Part shown: positions 1 through 5,801 of the stretch, piece after piece
Numbering within the stretch: the first letter of the stretch is position 1
Layout: each line of letters starts with the position of its first letter
Assembly (NCBI GenBank): GCA_030040235.1
Contig: JASHUC010000063.1
Location: forward strand, 1-5,801
Direction of reading: 5' to 3'
DNA length: 5,801 nucleotides
Source of the DNA: Gammaproteobacteria bacterium
Lineage (GTDB): Bacteria; Pseudomonadota; Gammaproteobacteria; Steroidobacterales; Steroidobacteraceae
Made by a program: the position numbers and the translations under genes
Notes under the pieces: generated by a model
Told to the model about the DNA's origin: nothing
Databases searched by the model: none
What the model saw: the letters and a program-made list of their open reading frames with translations, nothing else

Positions 1-912
1 CAGCCGGTAGGTGAGTCCATCCTCGATCGGCTCGTCGAGCGTGCGCCGCTCGGCCATCGGCGGGCCGAAGCTGCCGTCGCGCATGAAAAGCAAACGCCAC
101 ACCGAGTCGCCATTCTCGATCGATTGCACGAGCAGCGTGTCGGCGCTCGGACCGAAGCCGAGAACTCGCGGGAAGTCGATCGACTCGTGACCCGAGGCGA
201 CCTCCTTGAGGCGATTGCCCTCGAGGACCTGAATCGACCAGCGCTGTGCCTGCTCGGCGTAGTCCTCCTCGGCCACGACCCGTCCGTTGGCATCGACGAG
301 CCATTCCTGCGTGCTCGGTGAGCCCTCGCGCACGAGCCGCTCGCCGCCGGTCGTTAGATCACAGCGGAACAGCGCTCGGCGCGGCGCCCGAGGGAACTGC
401 GCGCGTTTGAGATAGTACCCGGGCACGAAGAGCATCGTGTGCCCGTCGACGTGCCGCACCATCGCCTGCCCGGAGATCGCGTTCATCAGGCCGCCCGTGC
501 CGTCGAGCAGCGGGCGCGGCAGGAGCTCGAGAGTCTTGCGCCTCAGGTTGTACACCTGAAGCATGTACCACTCGCGCTCGGGGCCGACCACGTCCCAGGG
601 CAGCCCGGTGACCGAGGTGGTGATCAATAAATTGTCATCGTCGGCCCAGGCGAGGGTGCGCAGCTTCTCATCGCCCACCTTGAGGCCGCCCACCATCTTG
701 CGACTTGCGAGCGAGACGATGGCGAGGAGTCGCGAATCGCCCTGCGTGCGGACGAAAGCGATCTTCGAGCCATCCGGCGAGAGCGCAACGTCCTCGAGCT
801 GCGGCAGCCGCCCGTACACCTCCAGAGGCACCGCGCGCGCGCGCGTCGCGGCGAGCATTCCGAGCAGCGCTGCGAGCAGCGCCGGGATGGTGCGGCCGGC
901 CGTGGCGCACAT
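1..912 (-). CDS. Secreted S9-family (prolyl oligopeptidase-like) peptidase, N-terminal part, cut by window edge
   Basis: Reading leftward from the ATG at 912..910, the frame stays open for 304 codons to the window edge, so only the N-terminal part is present. Residues 1-27 form a signal peptide: Arg7, a hydrophobic core at about 9-22, and an Ala-Arg-Ala cleavage site before Val28. The mature start (PLEVYGRLPQLEDVALSPDG) and the repeat core SPDGSKIAFVR (residues 45-55) are typical of the beta-propeller domain of exported S9 peptidases and related alpha/beta hydrolases. The Ser-Asp-His catalytic domain would lie left of the window, so activity cannot be checked. The start lies one base after the stop of the upstream peptidase gene (TAG-C-ATG), with no strong Shine-Dalgarno, suggesting translational coupling. 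Likely role (inferred): periplasmic or outer-surface peptide hydrolysis. A propeller-bearing esterase is the main alternative. Confidence 0.8.
   Translation of the reverse strand, partial: MCATAGRTIPALLAALLGMLAATRARAVPLEVYGRLPQLEDVALSPDGSKIAFVRTQGDSRLLAIVSLASRKMVGGLKVGDEKLRTLAWADDDNLLITTSVTGLPWDVVGPEREWYMLQVYNLRRKTLELLPRPLLDGTGGLMNAISGQAMVRHVDGHTMLFVPGYYLKRAQFPRAPRRALFRCDLTTGGERLVREGSPSTQEWLVDANGRVVAEEDYAEQAQRWSIQVLEGNRLKEVASGHESIDFPRVLGFGPSADTLLVQSIENGDSVWRLLFMRDGSFGPPMAERRTLDEPIEDGLTYRL
832..845. repeat. (CG)7 dinucleotide tract in signal-peptide coding region
   Basis: Fourteen bases of uninterrupted alternating CG. It encodes Thr-Arg-Ala-Arg-Ala at the end of the signal peptide of the leftmost gene (residues about 23-27). 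Loss or gain of one CG unit would shift the frame just before the mature protein. In DNA this GC-rich, such a tract can also arise from codon choice alone. Confidence 0.7.
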
Positions 913-913
913 G

Positions 914-2803
914 CTAGCGGTCTGCGGGCGTCAACCCGAAGACCCGGCCGTAGAAGTCGAGCTCCGCCTCGAGCGATCGAACGATGCTCTCTGCCCGGCG
1001 AAACCCGTGCTGCTCACCCTCGAATTCGACGTACACGACGGGAACGCCCTTCGCCTGCAGCGCCGCAACGATGGCGCGCGACTGAGCGGGCGGCACCACC
1101 TTGTCTTCCATACCCTGGAACGTGATGAGCGGGGCGCGGAATGCCTCGAGGTGGCGAATGGGGGCGCGGGCCTCGTAGATCGCCCGGCCTTGCGGGAGCG
1201 GGGCGACGAGCCGGTCGAGATAGCGGCTCTCGAACTTGTGCGTCTCGCGCGCGAGCGCCTCGAGGTCGCTCACGCCGAAGTAGTTCGCGCCGGCGCGGAA
1301 CACGTCGTGGAATGCGAGCGCGGCGAGCACGGTGAATCCTCCGGCGCTGCCGCCCCGGATGGCCGTGCGGTTCGGGTCCACTCGGCCGCTCTCGACGAGG
1401 AATCGGACGCCGGCGACCACATCCTCGACGTCGACGATTCCCCAGTTGCCCTCGAGCCGCTCGCGGTATGCACGCCCGTAACCGCTGCTGCCGCCGTAGT
1501 TCACATCGAGCAGCGCGAAGCCGCGTGAGGTCCAGTACTGCGTAGCCAGGCTCAACTCGGGCTTCGAATGGCTGGTCGGCCCCCCGTGCACCTTCACGAC
1601 GAGCGGGGGCTTCTCGCCTTCCGGGCCGATAAAGTCCCCGCTCGTGGGAGCATAGTAGAAGGCCTGCGCCGTGCGCCCGCCCGCACTCGAATACTCGATC
1701 GGCTCGGCGACCGAGACGTAGCTCGGATCCACTTTCAATTCACTCGGAGCGCGCAGTACCCGGTGGCTTCCCGTCGCGAGGTCGACGGTCACGACGGCGG
1801 GCTCCTCGAGCGGGGAAGCCGCGATGCCGATCGCAGTCGCTGCATCGAGCAGCTCGATGCTCGACCAGCCGACGAACGGCAGCGGAATCGGTCGCAGCGC
1901 TCCGGAGGCGAGGTCCACCACGCCGAGCCTGTCGTAGGCATCGACGCCAAAGCGCACGACCGCCTGGCTGGGACCGAGGGCGTAGTTCGACTGACCGAGC
2001 ACCCACAGCGGGCTCGCTAGCTCCGCCTCGATCGAAAACACCGGCTCGACGCGTGCGCCGCGCAGCCGGTACAGATTCCACCAGCCGGAGCGGTCGGAGA
2101 TGAAGTAGAGCGTCCCCGCGGCATCCCAGCGCGGCTCGAGCACCGACTCGCGGGGGCCGCCCGCGACCGCGGTCACCTCCCGCAGTCCCTGCGGCGTCCA
2201 CTCCGCGACGTAGAGCGTGGTCGCATCCCAGGGCATGTCGGGATGGTTCCACCCGATCCAGGCGATTCGCCGCCCATCGGGGCTCGCGCGCGGGTAGCCG
2301 GCGAAGTCGCTCGCCGCGAACAGCACCGTGCCCGGATCGTTTCCGCGTGCGGGATCGACTGCGACGATCGTGTTCTGCGGCTCTCCTGCCCCCGTATGGT
2401 CCTCGCGCACGCAGAGCAGTAAGGGCGTTGCGGGCAGCCACTCGAAATCGGCGTAGCGATAGCCCTCGGGTGTGAGCGCGGCCGGGGGTTCGTTCGAGCG
2501 CTGCACGTAGAGCCGCTGGTCTGCGAAGTTGCTGAAATAGATCTCGTCAGGGCCGAGCGCGTAGGGTCTGCCGCCGTACTCATGGACGCGCGTGCGCGCG
2601 TTGAATGAGGCGGGAGTCCGCTCGCGGAAGCCGCCGTCCGGGCCAGGCGTCACGATCACATAGCGGCCGCCTTCGGTTGGCCGGCTCTCCAGCCAATAGG
2701 GCGCTCCGTGGGCGACCTGCACGTAGCTCAGGGAGATGGAGGAGCGCGCGAGGTCCCCCGCTGCGATCGGTGAGCGCCAGGTGCCGTAGGAAGCCTGCCT
2801 CAT
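914..2803 (-). CDS. S9 family peptidase (prolyl oligopeptidase / acylaminoacyl-peptidase type), cytoplasmic
   Basis: Complete 629-residue serine peptidase, a normal length for S9 enzymes of the dipeptidyl/acylaminoacyl-peptidase type. Residues about 1-360 form the beta-propeller (ASPDGRRIAWIGW at 173-185, followed by an HPDMPWD motif at 187-193). Residues about 370-629 form the alpha/beta-hydrolase domain: HGGPT at 406-410 (oxyanion region), NYGGSSGYG at 435-443, nucleophile Ser486 in GGSAGGF, Asp567 in GMEDKVVPPAQS, and His599 in GEQHGF. The triad is intact. No signal peptide or membrane segment is visible, so it should act in the cytoplasm, cleaving short peptides from the N-terminal side; the exact substrate cannot be read from sequence. 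The ATG at 2803 is supported by the family-typical YGTWRSPI just after it. That ATG lies seven bases after the ggt stop, and the gap (GCTTTCC) has no Shine-Dalgarno, so translation probably depends on ribosomes finishing ggt. Confidence 0.93.
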   Translation of the reverse strand: MRQASYGTWRSPIAAGDLARSSISLSYVQVAHGAPYWLESRPTEGGRYVIVTPGPDGGFRERTPASFNARTRVHEYGGRPYALGPDEIYFSNFADQRLYVQRSNEPPAALTPEGYRYADFEWLPATPLLLCVREDHTGAGEPQNTIVAVDPARGNDPGTVLFAASDFAGYPRASPDGRRIAWIGWNHPDMPWDATTLYVAEWTPQGLREVTAVAGGPRESVLEPRWDAAGTLYFISDRSGWWNLYRLRGARVEPVFSIEAELASPLWVLGQSNYALGPSQAVVRFGVDAYDRLGVVDLASGALRPIPLPFVGWSSIELLDAATAIGIAASPLEEPAVVTVDLATGSHRVLRAPSELKVDPSYVSVAEPIEYSSAGGRTAQAFYYAPTSGDFIGPEGEKPPLVVKVHGGPTSHSKPELSLATQYWTSRGFALLDVNYGGSSGYGRAYRERLEGNWGIVDVEDVVAGVRFLVESGRVDPNRTAIRGGSAGGFTVLAALAFHDVFRAGANYFGVSDLEALARETHKFESRYLDRLVAPLPQGRAIYEARAPIRHLEAFRAPLITFQGMEDKVVPPAQSRAIVAALQAKGVPVVYVEFEGEQHGFRRAESIVRSLEAELDFYGRVFGLTPADR

Positions 2804-2810
2804 GGAAAGC

Positions 2811-4556
2811 CTAGTAGCCGACCGCCTGGCCGGTTTCGTTGCGAAAATCGCTCGCGCCGAGCCGCTCGCCGGTCATGGGATCCACTTCGATGCACTCACC
2901 GTCGCCGGGGACGGCGGCTGGGGAGAAAGAAATCTCGTAACCCTCTTGCTCGAGCAGGCGCACCGTGTCGGGCGAGAAACGGTCCTGCTCGAGGAAGATG
3001 CGGTCGGGCATCCACAGCTGGAAAAGCCGGGGCGCGTCGACCGCCTCCTGGATGTCGAGTCCGTAATCCGTGACGCCGAGCAGGATATTGACCACCGTGG
3101 AGACGATCCTCGCCCCGCCGGGTGAACCGAGCACGAGCCAGAGTTTGCCGTTCTTCAGCACCATGGTCGGCGTCATCGTCGAGAGCGGCCGCCTGCCGGG
3201 AGTGATGGCATTCGCCGAGCCCTGAACGTGGCCGAACATGTCGGCTGCACCGATCTTCGTCGCGAAATCGTTCATCTCGTTGTTGAGCAGGAAGCCGAGC
3301 GGTGCGACGGTGACCATCGAGCCGAAGAATCCGTTGAGCGTCGTCGTGACGGCGACAGCGTTGCCCTGCGCGTCGACCACCGAGTAGTGCGTCGTCTGCG
3401 TCGATTCCGGGGCGTGCCTCACGAGCGGGTGTTCGCTCGCGTAGCGGGTCAGGTCGGCAAATGTGCCCGGACGCTCGAGCGTGCGGTTGCTGCTCGCGTG
3501 ATGGGGGTCGATCGAGCTCGCCCAGGCCGCTGCGTAGCGCTTGTCGAGAAGGTCGCTCATCAGAACACCGCTGAACTCGGGGCCGAGAAACTCGGCGCGG
3601 TCGAAGAAGGCCCGGCGGTAGGCCTCGCTGATGAGATGAACGGAGTCGGCCGAGTCGAGCCCGGCCTCACCGAGTTTGAATCGCTCGAGGATATTGAGCG
3701 TCTCGATGACCGCGATCCCTCCGGAGGAGGGCGGCGGGGCGCTGAGGATCTCCAGGTCGTGATACGTGCCGCGCACCGGGACGCGATCCTCCACCTCGTA
3801 GTGCGCGAGGTCCTGCGCCGTGATGATGCCGCCGCCGCGCTGAATGAAATCGGCGATCTCGCGCGCCATCGCCCCCGTGTAGAAATCATCGGGGGCGGCG
3901 GCGATGCGCTCGAGCGTGCGCGCGAGCTCGGGCTGTCGAAAGAGCTCGCCGTGATGCCATCCCTTGCCGTCGTTCTGGAAGATGCGCCGCGAATCGGCGA
4001 ACTGTGCGAGGCCCCGGTCGTTCGACATGAGCCGCGCTTCTCCCCAGCTGAGCGCAAAGCCCTCGCGGGCGAGTCGAATGGCGGGGCCCATCACGCGTTC
4101 GAGTCCGAGCTTGCCGAAGTGGCGCTCGGCGTAGACGAGCCCCTTCACCGAGCCCGGCACCCCGGAGGCCCGATAGCCGACCCGGCTCGCGCGGGGGATG
4201 ACGTTCCCGTGGGCATCCTGGTACATGGTGGCGGTCGCGCGGCCGGGCGCCGTCTCGCGGAAATCGACAAAATGCGTCTGCCCGTCGTGCAGGCGGATCA
4301 GCATGAAGCCCCCGCCCCCCAGGTTCCCCGCCTGGGGGTATACCACCGCGAGCGCGAAGCCCGTCGCGACGGCCGCGTCCACCGCATTGCCGCCCGCCTT
4401 CATCATGTCCACGCCCGCCTCCGAGGCGAGCGCGTGCACGCTCGCGACCATGCCATGCTCGGCGTGCACGGGGTGCAGCGCGCCCCCGGCGAGGCACAGG
4501 GGGCCGGCAGCGAGCGCGGCGAGAGTCACACAGAGAGCGCGTAGCGGACTGTTCAC
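2811..4556 (-). CDS. ggt: Gamma-glutamyltranspeptidase / glutathione hydrolase precursor
   Basis: Exported Ntn-hydrolase that removes the gamma-glutamyl group from glutathione and similar compounds, passing it to water or an acceptor peptide. 581 residues, close to E. coli GGT. Residues about 1-26 form a signal peptide (Arg6, core TLAALAAGPLCLAG); the mature chain opens at HPVHAEHGMVAS. Self-cleavage is expected between Gln387 and Thr388 (QTTHYS), giving a large subunit and a small one of 194 residues that begins with catalytic Thr388. By alignment from memory with E. coli, ligand residues are conserved: Arg100 (FRETAP), Thr406, Asn408, Asp430 (LLNNEMNDF), Ser459-Thr460 (PLSTM; E. coli has Ser-Ser) and Gly480-Gly481 (GSPGG). 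The lid-loop segment (about 435-450) is present, as in glutathione-type enzymes. GTG at 4556 is chosen because it gives a compact signal peptide and lies just downstream of a -10-like box. The frame stays open upstream, opposite panB, but that part has no GGT similarity; an ATG at 4601 is a weaker alternative. First gene of the leftward cluster. Confidence 0.95.
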   Translation of the reverse strand: MNSPLRALCVTLAALAAGPLCLAGGALHPVHAEHGMVASVHALASEAGVDMMKAGGNAVDAAVATGFALAVVYPQAGNLGGGGFMLIRLHDGQTHFVDFRETAPGRATATMYQDAHGNVIPRASRVGYRASGVPGSVKGLVYAERHFGKLGLERVMGPAIRLAREGFALSWGEARLMSNDRGLAQFADSRRIFQNDGKGWHHGELFRQPELARTLERIAAAPDDFYTGAMAREIADFIQRGGGIITAQDLAHYEVEDRVPVRGTYHDLEILSAPPPSSGGIAVIETLNILERFKLGEAGLDSADSVHLISEAYRRAFFDRAEFLGPEFSGVLMSDLLDKRYAAAWASSIDPHHASSNRTLERPGTFADLTRYASEHPLVRHAPESTQTTHYSVVDAQGNAVAVTTTLNGFFGSMVTVAPLGFLLNNEMNDFATKIGAADMFGHVQGSANAITPGRRPLSTMTPTMVLKNGKLWLVLGSPGGARIVSTVVNILLGVTDYGLDIQEAVDAPRLFQLWMPDRIFLEQDRFSPDTVRLLEQEGYEISFSPAAVPGDGECIEVDPMTGERLGASDFRNETGQAVGY

Positions 4557-4578
4557 GGTGAACCCCGGCAAAACCGGC

Positions 4579-4584
4579 AGTATA
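4579..4584 (-). promoter_or_regulatory. Possible -10 box of the ggt promoter
   Basis: Read on the minus strand this is TATACT, one mismatch from TATAAT, and the only AT-rich hexamer in an otherwise very GC-rich intergenic stretch. Transcription would start near 4572, leaving a leader of about 16 bases before the GTG at 4556. No good -35 hexamer is seen at 17 bases spacing (about 4602-4607 reads GGCGGC), so it would be a weak or activator-dependent promoter. Inference from motif only. Confidence 0.35.
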
Positions 4585-4591
4585 GCCGCCC

Positions 4592-4614
4592 CCCGGCCCA
4601 TGCCGCCGGCCGGG
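4592..4614. repeat. Intergenic inverted repeat between ggt and panB
   Basis: CCCGGCC (4592-4598) and GGCCGGG (4608-4614) are perfect 7-base inverted arms around a 9-base spacer. The repeat sits in the 123-base region between two divergent genes, just upstream of the possible ggt -10 box. It could be an operator for one or both genes or a chance product of very GC-rich sequence. No known regulator motif is recognised, and no clear sigma70 promoter for panB is visible in this region. Confidence 0.4.
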
Positions 4615-4658
4615 CCCGCCCTCGCGAGCGGCAGAGTCAGCGCTAGTGTTCCCGCGGC

Positions 4659-4676
4659 GCGGAGGTTACGCTCCGC
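4659..4676 (+). promoter_or_regulatory. panB ribosome-binding region inside a small hairpin
   Basis: GCGGAG (4659-4664) and CTCCGC (4671-4676) are perfect 6-base inverted arms with a 6-base loop, immediately before the panB ATG at 4680. The left arm and first loop base contain GGAGG (4661-4665), the only good Shine-Dalgarno match upstream. The linear gap from GGAGG to the ATG is 14 bases, longer than optimal. If the hairpin forms in the mRNA it would hide the ribosome-binding sequence. Function is inferred. Confidence 0.4.
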
Positions 4677-4679
4677 CCC

Positions 4680-5513
4680 ATGTCGAGCGAACGATCCGCG
4701 GGACACGATGCCGAGCGGCGCAGGGTGACCACCGCCCGACTCGCGGAGATGAAGGCGCGCGGCGAGAAGATCGCCATGCTCACCGCCTACGACTACTCCT
4801 TCGCGCGCATTCTCGATGCGGCGGGGATCGATGCACTGCTGGTCGGTGATAGCGCATCGAATGTCGTGCACGGCCATGAGACGTCGCTTCCGATCACGCT
4901 CGATCAGATGATCGATCACGCGGCGGCCGTGGTGCGCGGCGTCAAGCGGGCGCTCGTCGTGGTGGACATGCCCTTCGGGACCTATCAGGGCGACAGCCAG
5001 TCGGCGCTCGACAGCGCCGTGCGCGTCATGAAGGAATCCGGCGCCCACAGCGTCAAGATGGAAGGCGGCGCGGTGATCATCGAGAGCGTGCGGCGCGTGC
5101 TCTCGGCCGGCATCCCGGTCATGGGCCACCTCGGGCTCACGCCGCAGTCGATCTACAAGTTCGGGACCTACGTCGTGCGCGCGACGGAGAGGAACGAGGC
5201 GGAGCAGCTCATGCAGGATGCGCTGCTGCTGCAGGAGTCGGGATGCTTCGGGATCGTGCTCGAGAAGATTCCGGCGCAGCTTGCCGCGCGTGTGGCCGAG
5301 CGGCTCACCATTCCGGTGATCGGCATCGGCGCAGGCGCGGATGTGGACGGGCAGGTGCTGGTGACGCACGACATGCTCGGCCTCAACAAGGAGTTCTCGC
5401 CGCGCTTCCTGCGCCGCTACGCGCAGCTCGCCGACGTGATGAGCGAGGCGTTCGCCCGGTACCTCAAGGATGTGAAGGCGGGGCGCTTTCCTTCGGAGAA
5501 GGAGAGCTACTGA
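4680..5513 (+). CDS. panB: 3-methyl-2-oxobutanoate hydroxymethyltransferase (ketopantoate hydroxymethyltransferase)
   Basis: Transfers a hydroxymethyl group from 5,10-methylenetetrahydrofolate to 3-methyl-2-oxobutanoate, making ketopantoate, the first committed step of pantothenate and CoA synthesis in the cytoplasm. 277 residues forming a complete TIM-barrel enzyme (E. coli PanB is 264). Visible family motifs are [10 protein letters not shown] (33-42), VGDS with metal ligand Asp57, VVDMPFG with Asp96, KMEGG with Glu128, HLGLTPQS (150-157), catalytic-base Glu195 in VLEKIP, and the GIGAG loop (215-219). The ATG at 4680 is chosen because RRRVTT before the first helix resembles the N-terminus of some relatives, so the GTG at 4725 is probably an internal Val; that GTG would still leave a full catalytic core of 262 residues. 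No panC or panD is adjacent. Divergent from ggt and convergent with the gene on its right. The [15 protein letters not shown] and [11 protein letters not shown] segments recall Bacteroidetes-type PanB more than E. coli PanB. Confidence 0.96.
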   Translation: MSSERSAGHDAERRRVTTARLAEMKARGEKIAMLTAYDYSFARILDAAGIDALLVGDSASNVVHGHETSLPITLDQMIDHAAAVVRGVKRALVVVDMPFGTYQGDSQSALDSAVRVMKESGAHSVKMEGGAVIIESVRRVLSAGIPVMGHLGLTPQSIYKFGTYVVRATERNEAEQLMQDALLLQESGCFGIVLEKIPAQLAARVAERLTIPVIGIGAGADVDGQVLVTHDMLGLNKEFSPRFLRRYAQLADVMSEAFARYLKDVKAGRFPSEKESY

Positions 5514-5514
5514 T

Positions 5515-5531
5515 CGGCGCGCGCCGGCGCC
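5515..5531. terminator. Possible bidirectional stem-loop between convergent panB and SnoaL-like gene
   Basis: The 18 bases between the two stop codons are almost entirely self-complementary. They include a perfect 12-base palindrome (CGGCGCGCGCCG, 5515-5526) and, alternatively, GGCGC (5516-5520) pairing with GCGCC (5527-5531). No T-run follows on either strand, so this is not a classic intrinsic terminator. It may still act as an mRNA 3'-end stabiliser or polymerase pause for both transcripts. Confidence 0.35.
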
Positions 5532-5801
5532 TCAGGGAAGGAATTCCGCCCCCGGCGGCTTGCCGTCCACCCACAGCTCCGATGGATCCCAGTGCTCGGC
5601 GATGAGTCCCCGATCGTCGATGCGGAACATATCGAACCAGGTGATGTAGTAGATGTGCTGCGGGTGCTGCCGGTCGCGCACCTTGCGTACGGTGGCGACG
5701 GTGACGATGTCGCGCTCGGCGGTGATCGCGATGACCGGAACCTTGATTCGAGCGGCGATGGGCTTCGGCGGACGCGCCTTGCCGATCACCCTGATGAAGG
5801 C
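5532..5801 (-). CDS. SnoaL / NTF2-like family protein, C-terminal part, cut by window edge
   Basis: The frame is open from the right window edge to a TGA at 5534..5532, giving 89 residues of a protein whose N-terminus lies outside; the GTG at 5789 need not be the real start. The visible part, VIAITAERDIVTVATVRK, then IYYITWFDMFRIDDRGLIAEHWDPSELW, matches the last beta-strands of small NTF2-like (SnoaL-type) cone-fold proteins, in which a 'D-x-FR-x-x-x-G-x-I-x-EHWD' stretch is characteristic. Members range from polyketide cyclases and ketosteroid isomerases to many proteins of unknown role, so no reaction can be assigned. The missing N-terminal half, which would carry much of the pocket, prevents further judgement. 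It converges on panB with no room for an independent terminator region. Confidence 0.72.
   Translation of the reverse strand, partial: AFIRVIGKARPPKPIAARIKVPVIAITAERDIVTVATVRKVRDRQHPQHIYYITWFDMFRIDDRGLIAEHWDPSELWVDGKPPGAEFLP

Noticed and set aside
620..635. Small AT-rich patch (ATCAATAAATTGTCAT) inside the leftmost S9 gene
   Set aside because: It encodes in-frame Asp-Asn-Leu-Leu-Ile of the propeller domain and shows no paired promoter elements; treated as ordinary coding sequence.
563..1528. 321-codon plus-strand open frame
   Set aside because: It is antisense to the ends of two supported S9 genes, spans their junction, and shows no family motif.
1740..2441. 233-codon minus-strand open frame in a second frame
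   Set aside because: It overlaps the S9 peptidase in another frame and has the Arg/Ala-rich composition of an out-of-frame shadow.
3228..4544. 438-codon plus-strand open frame opposite ggt
   Set aside because: It lies wholly antisense to a well-supported ggt and its translation is a low-complexity Arg/Glu/Val/Ala mix with no recognisable domain.
4567..4577. Short CCGG-CAAAA-CCGG repeat near the ggt start
   Set aside because: The four-base arms are too short in DNA this GC-rich to support a structure or operator.
4725..4727. GTG as the start of panB
   Set aside because: It would still give a full core, but the Val sits in a VTT segment that is internal in similar proteins, and no better ribosome-binding site precedes it. 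Kept only as an alternative.
229..5270. Frequent CTCGAG hexamer, about 15 copies by eye against about 2 expected from base composition
   Set aside because: In the copies I translated, the hexamer is an in-frame CTC-GAG (Leu-Glu) codon pair, so favoured codons explain it without a regulatory or uptake-signal role.
4557..5369. Minus-strand open frame that continues upstream of ggt for about 271 more codons, opposite panB
   Set aside because: It is the antisense of a clear panB, the extra translation resembles no part of GGT, and a good signal peptide begins at the GTG at 4556. The open frame follows from GC-rich codon bias.

Overview
The window is a compact, ordinary-looking piece of a GC-rich (roughly two thirds G+C) bacterial chromosome. 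Strong codon bias (CTC, GAG, GTG, GCG), signal-peptide-bearing S9 peptidases and an E. coli-like gamma-glutamyltranspeptidase suggest a proteobacterium, perhaps a gammaproteobacterium of the Xanthomonadales/Nevskiales/Steroidobacter type. That placement is inference; no rRNA or other marker gene is present.

Minus strand, 4556 down to 1: three tightly packed genes transcribed leftward. First is an exported gamma-glutamyltranspeptidase (ggt, 4556..2811). Seven bases after its stop comes a signal-less S9 prolyl-oligopeptidase-family peptidase (2803..914). One base after that stop comes a second S9-like protein with a clear signal peptide (912 to beyond the left edge). The spacing makes an operon very likely. 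Together they look like a peptide and gamma-glutamyl salvage set: GGT and the second S9 protein act outside the cytoplasm, and the middle peptidase acts in the cytosol.

A 123-base divergent intergenic region (4557..4679) follows. It holds a plausible -10 box for ggt, a GC-rich inverted repeat, and a small hairpin that contains the GGAGG ribosome-binding sequence of the rightward gene.

Plus strand, 4680..5513: panB, ketopantoate hydroxymethyltransferase (first committed step of pantothenate/CoA synthesis), with all metal and catalytic residues visible. Neither panC nor panD is in view. It runs convergently into the 3' end of a partial gene (5801 to 5532, minus strand) that resembles the SnoaL/NTF2-like fold. 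Only 18 bases separate the two stop codons, and this gap is a GC-rich self-complementary sequence.

Nearly the whole window is coding. I saw no tRNA, rRNA, CRISPR array, insertion sequence, prophage gene or defence gene, and nothing I would call a previously undescribed system. The points worth a second look are the ggt-S9-S9 cluster, the affinities and leader hairpin of panB, and a (CG)7 tract in one signal-peptide coding region.
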